From JANNHK01 sp031404355 (GTDB lineage Bacteria > Actinomycetota > Acidimicrobiia > IMCC26256 > PALSA-610), in NCBI GenBank assembly GCA_031404355.1, contig JANNHK010000072.1:1-13567 (forward strand): a stretch of 13,567 nt of DNA, written 5' to 3'. Position numbers and translations under genes: made by a program. The number at the start of each line of letters is the position of its first letter. Positions within the stretch are counted from its first letter, which is position 1. Shown here piece by piece: positions 1 to 7,396 of this stretch. The notes beneath the pieces were generated by a model that did not search any database, was not told the DNA's origin, and saw nothing but the letters and a program-made list of their open reading frames with translations.

Positions 1-306
1 ACCGAAGCCGGAAAGCTCGCGGCGCTCCCGACCTCCGGGTGCACGACGTGCACGCCGCTGTGGACCGCCGACCTCGGTGCCGCGATCTTCACGCAGCCGG
101 CTGTCGCCGGTGGGGTCGTCTACGTGGGCGCCGCCGACGGCAAGGTGCACGCCTTCAACGCCGCCGGGTGTGGCGCCGCGACGTGTTCGGAACTGTGGTC
201 GGCGACCGTCGATGCCAATGCCGACAAGATCGACGTCGTGGTCAACAGCGCCCGCGTCTACGCGACCGCCGACACGGGCGCGGTGAAGGCGTACAAGCTC
301 CCGTAA
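1..306 (+). CDS. PQQ-like beta-propeller repeat protein, C-terminal fragment
   Basis: An open frame runs from base 1 to TAA at 304-306, about 101 residues, so the 5' end lies outside the window. The fragment shows blade-like repeats of the PQQ/pyrrolo-quinoline propeller type: LWTADLGAAIFTQPAVAGGVVYVGAADGKVHAFNA is one blade (hydrophobic strand, VVYVG, D-G-K-V-H-A-F), followed by a second ending in VYATADTGAVKAYKLP. Four cysteines (two as CTTC, two in the loop GCGAATC) could form disulfides, which fits an exported protein. Such propellers are usually secreted or anchored at the cell surface; the ligand and enzymatic activity cannot be read from this end. No PQQ-ligating residues can be assigned. 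It converges on the regulator gene that ends at 331. Confidence 0.75.
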   Translation, partial: TEAGKLAALPTSGCTTCTPLWTADLGAAIFTQPAVAGGVVYVGAADGKVHAFNAAGCGAATCSELWSATVDANADKIDVVVNSARVYATADTGAVKAYKLP

Positions 307-330
307 CTCACACGCGGAGCGCGCGCAGGG

Positions 331-987
331 CTACGCGGGCCGGACCTCGTAGGCGCAGCGGCGGGCGCCTTCGACCATGTGCTGCACGCGCTCGACCGCC
401 GCGTCGGGCAATACCGCCCGGATGAACTCGAGTTCGCTCGCGCACGCCTGGCCGTACTTGCGGGCGACGGCCCAGATCGCGCAGTTGTGCTCGACGACGC
501 GGTACACGCCGTCACCGGCGTCTTCCCACGACGCCAAGTAGCCGTCTTCGTCGAGGATGCACGCGAGCTCCTCGACCTTGGCCTTCAACGTGCGCTTCTT
601 CGCGAGGCGTTCTTGCGCGTTCGTGATGCGGTTCTCCCGCCGCGCCGCGAACAGCTTGTCGATCGTCTCCGGAGCTTCGTCGGCGAGGTACCCGAGCAAC
701 TCGTTGGTGAGTTCACCGTACGCCTTCGGGAACAGCGCGTCGCCCGGGGCGGTGACCGCGTAGACGATCGGGCGCCGGCCGCGGCCGCCGTCGGGGCGCG
801 GTTCTTCGCGCGCTTCCGCGAGTCCGCTCTCGACGAGTGCGCTGAGTTGCTGCCGCGCGCCGCTGACCGTGATGTTCAGCTGTTCGGCGACCTGCTCGGC
901 CGTCGCCTCACCGCGGCGGCGCACCGTGTAGAGCACACTGCGCCGCCCCTCGGGCAGGACGGGGGGGGTGCGCGGCACTTCAGTCAT
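331..987 (-). CDS. SufR-like winged-helix iron-sulfur transcriptional regulator
   Basis: 218 residues. An N-terminal winged helix (about residues 15-80: RRSVLYTVRRRGEATAEQVA, recognition region ITVSGARQQLSAL, wing GRGRRPIVYAV) precedes a charged helical linker and a C-terminal metal-binding part. SufR proteins of cyanobacteria and mycobacteria bind an Fe-S cluster through C-x12-C-x13-C-x14-C. Here the spacing is exact (C169, C182, C211), but the third position is alanine (A196), leaving three cysteines, as I recall for the mycobacterial SufR Rv1460. The ATG overlaps the 3' end of the upstream LLM oxidoreductase gene by 8 nt, so the two are probably one transcript. No suf genes lie nearby, so the target may be this operon or a redox regulon elsewhere. 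A run of eight C residues lies at codons 7-9. Confidence 0.8.
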   Translation of the reverse strand: MTEVPRTPPVLPEGRRSVLYTVRRRGEATAEQVAEQLNITVSGARQQLSALVESGLAEAREEPRPDGGRGRRPIVYAVTAPGDALFPKAYGELTNELLGYLADEAPETIDKLFAARRENRITNAQERLAKKRTLKAKVEELACILDEDGYLASWEDAGDGVYRVVEHNCAIWAVARKYGQACASELEFIRAVLPDAAVERVQHMVEGARRCAYEVRPA

Positions 988-1804
988 CGAGCGCGAGTTC
1001 GGCCAACAGTTCCATGCTTCGGATCCAGGCGTCGAGGTCGGTGCGCCAGGGCGCGGAGACCACGTGCTGGACGCCGGCTTCGGCGAACGCGGCCCGCTCG
1101 TCGGTGATGCGTTCGGGTTCCATGCCCTGGGGGTCCCAGCCGGTGCGCAGCGAAATGGTGAACGCGGGGTCGGGCCGTTCGGCCCGGATGGCGGCGACGA
1201 CGGGCGCCGCTTCCTCGGGCGTCACGCCGATGAGCTGGTAGCCGTCGCCTCGCTCGATGGCGCGCCGGTGCGCGGCTTTGGCCGTGCCACCGACCCAGAT
1301 CGGGATGTCGTGGGCGGGCTTGGGCAACACCCGGACACCCGCGAACTCGTAGTGGTCGCCCGCGTACGACGACGGGTCTTCGCGCCAGGCGACGCGCAGG
1401 ATGTCGATGATCTCGTCGGTGCGGGCGCCACGATTGTGGAACCCGTACCCGAGCGCGGCGAACTCGCCCTCCGACCAGCCCACACCCACGCCGATCGTCA
1501 GCCGCCCGCCGCTGAGCGCGTCGAGGCTCGCGAGCATGTTCGCCAGCTCCAACGGGTTGTGCTGCGGCGCGACGAGCACGCTCGTACCGAGCCCGATGCG
1601 CTCGGTCACGGCGGCACCCCATGCCAGCGTCATGAACGGGTCGTACAGGAACGGCGACGGGTAGTCCTGGCCGACGGGCTGCACGATGTGGTCACTGACC
1701 CAGACGTCGGCGAAGCCGATTGCCTCGGCGCGTTGCGCGGCGGTCCGAATCGCATCGGGACCCGCGACGCGGCCGTACTGGGGAAGGTGGATGCCGAGGC
1801 GCAT
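980..1804 (-). CDS. LLM-class F420-dependent oxidoreductase
   Basis: 274 residues with the TIM-barrel pattern of luciferase-like monooxygenases of the F420 group: N-terminal MRLGIHLPQYGR, then FADVWVSDHI, the strand IGLGTSVLVAPQHNPLELA, the conserved GGRLTIGVGVGW, and IPIWVGGTAKAAHRRA near the phosphate-binding end. The length and the GGRL-GVGVGW block resemble the TIGR03619-type subfamily, which oxidises or reduces unknown small substrates with coenzyme F420. The substrate cannot be deduced. The start ATG at 1804 lies 7 nt downstream of a TAGCGT box, so the mRNA may be leaderless. The 3' end overlaps the SufR-like regulator by 8 nt (ATGACTGA), implying translational coupling. It is divergent from the DUF6351 lipoprotein gene, with 78 bp between starts. 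Confidence 0.88.
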   Translation of the reverse strand: MRLGIHLPQYGRVAGPDAIRTAAQRAEAIGFADVWVSDHIVQPVGQDYPSPFLYDPFMTLAWGAAVTERIGLGTSVLVAPQHNPLELANMLASLDALSGGRLTIGVGVGWSEGEFAALGYGFHNRGARTDEIIDILRVAWREDPSSYAGDHYEFAGVRVLPKPAHDIPIWVGGTAKAAHRRAIERGDGYQLIGVTPEEAAPVVAAIRAERPDPAFTISLRTGWDPQGMEPERITDERAAFAEAGVQHVVSAPWRTDLDAWIRSMELLAELALDD

Positions 1805-1811
1805 ACCGGGG

Positions 1812-1817
1812 ACGCTA
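1812..1817 (-). promoter_or_regulatory. -10 box for leaderless LLM oxidoreductase transcript
   Basis: On the minus strand TAGCGT is followed by 7 nt and then the ATG at 1804. The hexamer matches the actinobacterial -10 pattern TAnnnT, and the spacing puts the transcription start at or one base before the start codon. No Shine-Dalgarno sequence is seen between. No clear -35 hexamer is visible. Confidence 0.6.
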
Positions 1818-1869
1818 CCGGGGCTTCTCTCGCACGACGACGGCGGCCCCCTCCGTCCCTTCGCCCTTG

Positions 1870-1875
1870 TAGGGT
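1870..1875 (+). promoter_or_regulatory. -10 box for leaderless DUF6351 transcript
   Basis: TAGGGT lies 7 nt before the ATG at 1883, matching TAnnnT with leaderless spacing. The AGGG within it could alternatively act as a weak ribosome-binding site about 8 nt from the ATG. No -35 element is obvious in the C-rich stretch upstream. Confidence 0.55.
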
Positions 1876-1882
1876 CCCGCCC

Positions 1883-4021
1883 ATGAAGCGGGGAACGGCA
1901 TTGGTCGCGGCGTTCGTGCTGACGTTGACGTTGGCGGCATGTAGCGGCGACGACGACAGCGCCGGCGGCGACGCGACGGCCGCCGACCAGTCAGGCGACG
2001 ATACGGGCGACGCGTCGCTCGAAGACGTCGGGACGACGACGATTGCGACATCGGACAGCGGCGATCTCAGGATCGAGTCGACGTCGACTCGGGCCGCGCT
2101 CGTCAGCGACGGCGACGTGCTCGTCACGGTTTCGGGCGAGTCGGCCGCCGACGCGAGCGTCACGCGTCACGGCGACGACGTCACCGCGTCGTTCTCGATT
2201 TCCGACGGCGTCATGCGGGGCCTCGTCGACGATCTCGACGAGGGCGAGAACGTGATCGAGGCCACCGCGGGCGACGAAACGGTCGCCCTCACGGTGACCA
2301 ACCATTCGAAGAACGGTCCGGTGTTCTCGGGTCCGCACCTCGAACCATGGGTGTGCACGACCGAAGACCACGGCCTCGGCGCGCCGCTCGACGACGACTG
2401 CGACGCGGAAACGAAGACGACGTGGTCGTATGTGTCCACCGACGGTTCGGTCAACGACCTCGAAGACCCGGCCGCAGTTCCCGCGGACCTGGCGACCACC
2501 AGCGTCAACGGATCCGACGTGCCCTTCATCGTGCGTACCGAGCAAGGTGTGATCGACCGCGGCGTGTACTGGATCTGGGTTCTCGACCCGGAGCCGTCCA
2601 CCGACAACGAGTGGACTGCCGCCGCGTGGAACGAGCGCCTCGTGTACCGCTTCGGTGGTGGGTGCGGCACCTCCTACAGCCAGGGCTCGCCGCTCGGCGC
2701 GGGGATCGACATCGACCTCATCGGGCGCGGCTACGCGCTCGCGACGAACACGCTCGACACGTTCCAGTCGAACTGCAACGCCACGCTCTCGGCCGAAGCG
2801 GCGCTGATGACGCGCGAGCACTTCGTCGAGAACTACGGCGTACCCGAGTACACGATCGGCGACGGCGGTTCGGGCGGCGCGATCCAGCAACTGCTCATCG
2901 CGCACAACTATCCGGGTCTGCTCGACGCGCTCTCGCCGAGCGTGCCGTTCCCCGACGCCATCTCGATCTCCGGTGGTGTGAGCGACTGCGGTCTCCTCCA
3001 GGAGTTTTACGGCACCGAGTTCGGAACGGGGCTCACCGAGGAACAGAAGGTCGCGATCAACGGCCACATGACGACCGGCACGTGCCAGATGTGGGTCAAC
3101 CTGTTCCTCGGCGCCATCGAACCGTTCGCAGGCTGCCACGGGTCGCTCGAAGCCGAGATCTACGACCCCGAGACCAACCCCGACGGTGTGCGCTGCACAC
3201 TGTCGGACATCAATGTCAACGTGCTCGGCGAAGACCCCGACACGGGCTTCGCGTACCGGCCGCTCGACAACGTCGGCGTGCAGTACGGACTCGACGCAGT
3301 GAACGCGGGCACGATCACCGTCGACCAGTTCCTCGACCTGAACGAGCACGTCGGCGGCTGGGACATCGACGGGAACATCGTCGCCGAACGCACCGAGATC
3401 ACCGAGGACGTCGCCGCGATTGCGTACCGCACGGGTGGGATCATCGGCGAGGGACCGCTCCAGGACATCCCGATCATCATGCGCAATATCTACACCGACA
3501 ACGTCGGCGACATTCACACGCGCTTCCACCCGTTCTCCATCCGTGACCGTTTGCAGGTCGACGGCGCGGACAACCCCAACGTCGTCTTGTGGACCACGGC
3601 CGCGGGCGGGGGAGACCTCGTCGCCGCGCTCACCGGCAACATCGCGAACGCGAACGCGCCCATCACGCTGCTCGACGAGTGGCTCACGACCGGGACGAAG
3701 CCCGCGGGTGCGGTGAACACCTGCCTCCTCCCCAACGGTGAGACGGTCGAAGGCGGATGGGAGATCTACGACGAACCGGGACCGTGCCTCGACGCGTACC
3801 CGTTACACGAGGACCCACGCCTCGCTGCGGGTCAGGGGCGGCGGGAAGACATCGTCAAGTGCGAACTCATGCCCACCGATCCCGGCAGCTACGAGGTGAC
3901 GTTCACCGACGAGCAGGCCGAACGCCTGGAGACGGTGTTCCCCGACGGTGTCTGCGACTGGACGCAACCGGGAACCGGGCAGCAGCCGCCCGCGTCGAGT
4001 TGGCAATTGTTCGGCCCCTGA
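1883..4021 (+). CDS. DUF6351 family lipoprotein, tannase-like alpha/beta hydrolase
   Basis: 712 residues from the ATG at 1883; the frame stays open upstream, but only this ATG gives a signal peptide. MKRG, a hydrophobic core and the lipobox LAAC put the lipidated cysteine at residue 20, followed by an acidic linker. Residues about 50-135 look like an immunoglobulin-like beta domain, then a long domain matching DUF6351: GPHLEPWVC, WNERLVYRFGGGCG, RGYALATNTL and GDGGSGG. The last is a G-x-S-x-G nucleophile elbow with S330; H545 and H549 (D-I-H-T-R-F-H-P) are candidates for the catalytic histidine. Many cysteines suggest disulfides outside the cell. The family resembles tannase/feruloyl-esterase hydrolases, but no substrate is established to my knowledge. 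It probably sits on the outer face of the membrane. Confidence 0.85.
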   Translation: MKRGTALVAAFVLTLTLAACSGDDDSAGGDATAADQSGDDTGDASLEDVGTTTIATSDSGDLRIESTSTRAALVSDGDVLVTVSGESAADASVTRHGDDVTASFSISDGVMRGLVDDLDEGENVIEATAGDETVALTVTNHSKNGPVFSGPHLEPWVCTTEDHGLGAPLDDDCDAETKTTWSYVSTDGSVNDLEDPAAVPADLATTSVNGSDVPFIVRTEQGVIDRGVYWIWVLDPEPSTDNEWTAAAWNERLVYRFGGGCGTSYSQGSPLGAGIDIDLIGRGYALATNTLDTFQSNCNATLSAEAALMTREHFVENYGVPEYTIGDGGSGGAIQQLLIAHNYPGLLDALSPSVPFPDAISISGGVSDCGLLQEFYGTEFGTGLTEEQKVAINGHMTTGTCQMWVNLFLGAIEPFAGCHGSLEAEIYDPETNPDGVRCTLSDINVNVLGEDPDTGFAYRPLDNVGVQYGLDAVNAGTITVDQFLDLNEHVGGWDIDGNIVAERTEITEDVAAIAYRTGGIIGEGPLQDIPIIMRNIYTDNVGDIHTRFHPFSIRDRLQVDGADNPNVVLWTTAAGGGDLVAALTGNIANANAPITLLDEWLTTGTKPAGAVNTCLLPNGETVEGGWEIYDEPGPCLDAYPLHEDPRLAAGQGRREDIVKCELMPTDPGSYEVTFTDEQAERLETVFPDGVCDWTQPGTGQQPPASSWQLFGP

Positions 4022-4227
4022 CCAGGTGCGGTCCAACCGACCGTGCTTGACGCGCGGGTGACGCGCCCGCCTGCTTACGATCCGAAGCCGAGGGTGGCGT
4101 GCGGGGCTGAACCGTCGGTGCCGTAGCCCGGGCGGACTAGCCGCGTTGGTGATCCGTTGTGCAAACGGACAACCGGGCGCATTTTGGTCTACAGGATCTT
4201 CGCGTCCGTGCCGACTCGGCAAGAGAG
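4022..4227 (+). other. Intergenic leader region upstream of the EAL-DICT gene
   Basis: About 206 bp without a convincing gene. A short GC hairpin (GCGGG/CCCGC, 4054-4070) lacks a T tract and is at best a weak terminator. TACGAT at 4076-4081 fits TAnnnT and would give a leader of roughly 140 nt. A second small dyad (CCGTT/AACGG) lies near 4152-4166, and the A/T-rich patch around 4180-4195 could hold another promoter. I recognise no known riboswitch here. Confidence 0.3.
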
Positions 4228-5532
4228 ATGAGTGTGACTTCCCCTCGCGCAACCGGCGCCGGCGCGGGCGCCTGTTCGAGCGACGTTCTACGCGAGCAGG
4301 TCGAAGCGTGCCTGCGCGCGGGCATCCACGCGGTCTACCAACCGATCGTCGACCTCGCGACGCGGGCGACGATCGGCTTCGAGGCGCTCGCGCGGCCGCC
4401 GGCGGGCGTCGCGTTCGAGTCGCCGGGACCGCTGTTCGCGGCGGCCAAGCGCGTCGGGTTGGTCGCCGAGCTCGACTCCGCGTGCCGCCGTGCCGCCTTC
4501 GAGGGTGCGGCAACCCTGCCACCCGGGACGACGCTGTTCGTGAACATCGAGCCCGAGGTCATCAGCGCGACCTCGCCCGAGCAGCACGCGTCGCTGTTCG
4601 AGTCGGCGCCGGACGGCCTGCACGTCGTCCTCGAGATCACCGAACGGGCACTCACCGACCGCACGCCCGAGTTGCTCGTCGCGGTGGAGGCGGCGCGCGT
4701 CGCGGGCCGGAGCATCGCGGTCGACGATGTCGGCACCAACCCCGAGGCGCTCGCCTTGTTGCCGTTCGTGCGTCCGGACGTGCTTCGCATCGACGGCTCG
4801 CTCGTGCAGGGCGGAACGGGCCGGAAGGCCGCGTACGTCGCGGCTGCGGTGCGTGCCTATGTGGAGCAGACGGGCGCCCTGGTGCTCGCCGAATGCATCG
4901 AAGATGGCGCCCACCTCGACACCGCGCTCGCGTTCGGCGCGACCGCGGGTCAGGGGTGGATGTTCGGGCGACCGGGCCCGATCCCGACCGGAACCGTGTT
5001 GCACTCGCCGGTTCGCCGGCTGACACCAGCCGCACTCGACGGCGCGGCGACGTCGCCGTTTCGCGCGGTGCGTGCCGCCGGCGCGGAACCGCGGGTGGCG
5101 ACGCACGCGGTCGTCAAGGCCATCGGACGGCAGCTGGAATCCGAGGCGATCGTGTGTGTCGGCCGGCCCGTCGTGTTGTCGTCGTTCCAGTCGGCGGCCC
5201 GGTTCTCGGAGGTCACCGAGCACTACGACAGCCTCGGCCACCGGTGCGCGTTCGTCGCGGCCTTCGGGGTGGGCATCGACCCGACGCCGACACCGGCAGT
5301 GCGGGGTGTTCCGGTCGTCGCCGACGACGTGCTCGCCGACGAATGGGCCGTCGTCGTCACCGGTCCGCGGTTCCAGGGTGCGCTCGTCGCGCGCGACATG
5401 GGCGACCCGGGAGCCGGCGACGACCGGCGCTACGAGTTCGTCGTCACCCACGAACCCGGGTTGGTGCAGGCCGCAGCCGAGAGTCTGATGCGACGGGTCG
5501 TAGCATCGGCTCGTGGCCCCCGCGTTTCCTGA
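4228..5532 (+). CDS. EAL-DICT sensory protein (c-di-GMP phosphodiesterase-like)
   Basis: 434 residues from the ATG at 4228, which is preceded by a purine-rich AAGAGAG; an in-frame GTG at 4159 would add 23 residues. The EAL domain (about 25-265) shows QPIVDL, FEALAR with E52, N107 in VNIEP, E137 in LEITER, D166-D167 in VDDVG, E222 and Q242. EAL enzymes hydrolyse cyclic di-GMP with Mg2+ or Mn2+. The usual catalytic lysine of the D-x-x-K-I-D motif is arginine here (LRIDG, R187), so activity may be reduced or replaced by nucleotide sensing. The C-terminal part (about 285-425: VGRPVVLSSFQS, DEWAVVVTGPRFQGALVARD) matches the DICT sensory domain, proposed to act in light-related signalling. No membrane segment. 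Its 3' end overlaps the methyltransferase gene by 20 nt. Confidence 0.82.
   Translation: MSVTSPRATGAGAGACSSDVLREQVEACLRAGIHAVYQPIVDLATRATIGFEALARPPAGVAFESPGPLFAAAKRVGLVAELDSACRRAAFEGAATLPPGTTLFVNIEPEVISATSPEQHASLFESAPDGLHVVLEITERALTDRTPELLVAVEAARVAGRSIAVDDVGTNPEALALLPFVRPDVLRIDGSLVQGGTGRKAAYVAAAVRAYVEQTGALVLAECIEDGAHLDTALAFGATAGQGWMFGRPGPIPTGTVLHSPVRRLTPAALDGAATSPFRAVRAAGAEPRVATHAVVKAIGRQLESEAIVCVGRPVVLSSFQSAARFSEVTEHYDSLGHRCAFVAAFGVGIDPTPTPAVRGVPVVADDVLADEWAVVVTGPRFQGALVARDMGDPGAGDDRRYEFVVTHEPGLVQAAAESLMRRVVASARGPRVS
5501..5506 (+). promoter_or_regulatory. -10 box for leaderless methyltransferase transcript, inside the EAL-DICT gene
   Basis: TAGCAT is followed by exactly 6 nt and then the GTG at 5513. 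The match to TAnnnT and the spacing suggest a promoter embedded in the last codons of the EAL-DICT gene, so the methyltransferase could be made both by read-through and from its own leaderless mRNA. Confidence 0.55.
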
Positions 5533-6127
5533 CGGCTTCTTCACCCGGACGGACGAACAAGCGGACACCGCGTTCTACGCGTACCCGCGGTTCGTCACGC
5601 ACATCGACGACGGCGCCATCGCCGCGGTCGGCGCGCTGTACCGCGAACTCGAGATCACCGGCACCGTGCTCGACGTCATGAGTTCGTGGGTCTCGCACTT
5701 TCTCGACCCGCCCGAACGGCTCGTCGTGCTGGGCATGAACGCAGCCGAACTCGCGGTAAACGAACAAGCGGCCGAGGAGGTCGTGCACGACCTCAACGAC
5801 AACCCCGTGTTGCCGTTCGCCGACGACACGTTCGACCACGCGACCTGTTGCGTGTCGGTCGACTACCTGACCCGGCCGGTCGAGGTGTTCCGCGACATCG
5901 CCCGCATCCTGAAGCCGGGTGGCTTGTTCGTGTGCACGTTCTCCAACCGGTTGTTCCCGACCAAGGCGATTCGGGGCTGGTTGCTCACCGACAGCCACGA
6001 CCACACGCGCATCGTCGGCGAATACTTCCGCCGCTCCGAGTGCTACGAACCCGCGATCGCGCGCCTGTGCACCCCGGCCGATCGCCCGGGTGATCCGCTG
6101 TACGGCGTCTGGGCCGCCGCTATGTGA
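5513..6127 (+). CDS. Class I SAM-dependent methyltransferase (type 11-like)
   Basis: 204 residues from a GTG. The order of motifs is that of a class I methyltransferase: LDVMSSWVSH at 53-62 in the motif I position, LGMNAAEL as the acidic-loop region, LPFADDTFDHATCCVSVDYL as motif IV, and ILKPGGLFVCTFSNRLFPTKA after it. The usual glycine-rich D-x-G-x-G loop is replaced by MSSWVSH. I have seen the SSWVSH and SNR-FP-KA blocks together in a family of small uncharacterised methyltransferases, so this is a family feature rather than damage. The methyl acceptor is unknown. GTG is favoured because the -10 box spacing and the 20-nt overlap with the upstream gene both fit it. The 3' end overlaps the convergent serine hydrolase by 8 nt. 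Confidence 0.8.
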   Translation: MAPAFPDGFFTRTDEQADTAFYAYPRFVTHIDDGAIAAVGALYRELEITGTVLDVMSSWVSHFLDPPERLVVLGMNAAELAVNEQAAEEVVHDLNDNPVLPFADDTFDHATCCVSVDYLTRPVEVFRDIARILKPGGLFVCTFSNRLFPTKAIRGWLLTDSHDHTRIVGEYFRRSECYEPAIARLCTPADRPGDPLYGVWAAAM

Positions 6128-7280
6128 TCGAGTCGTAGCAGGCGTTGATCAGGCTGTAGCTGCGCTGGTCGCCGGCGAGGCCCATGTCGAGGCGGTTCAT
6201 CACGTAGCCGAACGCGAGCCCGGCTTCGGGGTCGCACCAGCCCGCCGATCCGCCGAGGCCGAAGTGGCCGAACGACTTCGGGCCGCCGAGGCTGATGACG
6301 CTCGACGGGACGATGAACCCGAGCCCGAACTGCAGGTCGAGGCCCAGGATCACGACGTTCGGGCCTTCGGTCACCTGCGTCGACGCGATCGTCATCTGTT
6401 CCGGCGCCAGGAGCCGGATCCCGTCGACCTCGCCGATCACCGCCGCGTACATGCGCGCCAGCGAGCGGGCGTCGGTGATACCGCCCGCGGCGGGGATCTC
6501 GGCCGCGTGCACCGCGCGCGTATTGAAGATGTCGCTGCCCGAGAACGCGCCGCCGCCGGTGAGTGCCTTGCCGAGCATCGTTTCGGGTCCCATGACTTGG
6601 TTGACGATTTCGCGCACTCCCTCGTCGAGATCGTCCAACGTCGGAATGCCGCCGGAGAGCCGCGCGACGCGCGGTTCGTATTTCTCGGGCAGGCCGATCC
6701 AGAAGTCGAGTCCGAGCGGTTGTGCGATCTCCTCCCGGAAGTACGTGCCGATGCTGCGGCCGTCGACCCGGCGTACGACTTCGCCGACGAGATGCCCGTA
6801 GGTGACCGCGTGATAGCCGTGCGCGGTCCCGGGCTCCCAGTGCGGCGCCTGTTGTTCGAGCGCCTCGATGAACGGTTCCCACGCGAGCGCCTCGTCGAGC
6901 GTGAGTTCGGCGTCGACCCACGCGAGCCCCGACTGGTGCGACAGCAGGTAGCTGACCGGGATGTCCTGCTTGCCTGCCTGCGCGAACTCGGGCCAGTACT
7001 TCGCGACGGGCGCGTCGAGGTCGAGGCGGCCCTCCTGCGCAAGCCGGTGCGCGCAGATCGCCGTGGCGCCCTTCGTCGTGGAGAACACGAGGCTGATCGT
7101 GTCCTCCTCCCACGGGCGCCCGGTCGCGTCGTCGGCGATGCCGCCCCAAACGTCGACCACCTTCCGGCCCCGGTGGTACGCGGCGAACGAAGCGCCGATC
7201 TCGAGGCCGTCGGCGAAGTTCTTCTCGAACTGCTCGCGTACGTTCTCGAACCCGTTCTCGGCCCATCCGTCGATCGTCAT
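6120..7280 (-). CDS. Serine hydrolase of the beta-lactamase class C / EstB family
   Basis: 386 residues from the ATG at 7280; the frame is open further upstream, but MTIDGWAENGFENVREQF is the usual N-terminus. The catalytic S-x-x-K is S67-T-T-K70, the tyrosine motif is GYHAVTYG with Y156 in place of the Y-x-N of true class C beta-lactamases, and the third motif is H339-F-G341. This combination is typical of family VIII esterases and penicillin-binding-protein-like hydrolases, which act on esters or peptides through an acyl-serine. There is no signal peptide, so the protein is probably cytoplasmic. The start lies 7 nt from a TAACAA box. It converges with the methyltransferase gene and is divergent from the secreted alpha/beta hydrolase. 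Confidence 0.87.
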   Translation of the reverse strand: MTIDGWAENGFENVREQFEKNFADGLEIGASFAAYHRGRKVVDVWGGIADDATGRPWEEDTISLVFSTTKGATAICAHRLAQEGRLDLDAPVAKYWPEFAQAGKQDIPVSYLLSHQSGLAWVDAELTLDEALAWEPFIEALEQQAPHWEPGTAHGYHAVTYGHLVGEVVRRVDGRSIGTYFREEIAQPLGLDFWIGLPEKYEPRVARLSGGIPTLDDLDEGVREIVNQVMGPETMLGKALTGGGAFSGSDIFNTRAVHAAEIPAAGGITDARSLARMYAAVIGEVDGIRLLAPEQMTIASTQVTEGPNVVILGLDLQFGLGFIVPSSVISLGGPKSFGHFGLGGSAGWCDPEAGLAFGYVMNRLDMGLAGDQRSYSLINACYDSIT

Positions 7281-7287
7281 GGGCCCG

Positions 7288-7293
7288 TTGTTA
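7288..7293 (-). promoter_or_regulatory. Possible -10 box for serine hydrolase transcript
   Basis: Minus-strand TAACAA is followed by 7 nt and then the ATG at 7280. It is one base off TAnnnT but holds the same leaderless position seen at neighbouring genes. No Shine-Dalgarno sequence is visible. Confidence 0.35.
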
Positions 7294-7384
7294 CCACGAC
7301 GGCGAGCTCGAGTGGCTGCCCCGGGTCCACAACGAAGGCAAGGACACCCCCGTACCCCCCGAAGCGCCCAAACCCGTCCGGCGG

Positions 7385-7390
7385 TAGCGT
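7385..7390 (+). promoter_or_regulatory. -10 box for leaderless alpha/beta hydrolase transcript
   Basis: TAGCGT is followed by exactly 6 nt and then the ATG at 7397, so the predicted first transcribed base is the A of the start codon. It is the same hexamer as before the LLM oxidoreductase. Confidence 0.6.
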
Positions 7391-7396
7391 GGCCAG

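Noticed and set aside
968..1882. Upstream extension of the DUF6351 frame
   Set aside because: It is the antisense of the LLM gene; the signal peptide and lipobox begin at the ATG at 1883.
1991..3529. 512-residue minus-strand frame opposite the DUF6351 gene
   Set aside because: Low-complexity Arg/Val/Asp composition and no motif; antisense of a well-supported gene.
4054..4070. Intrinsic terminator after the DUF6351 gene
   Set aside because: Five-base GC stem without a following T run; too weak to call.
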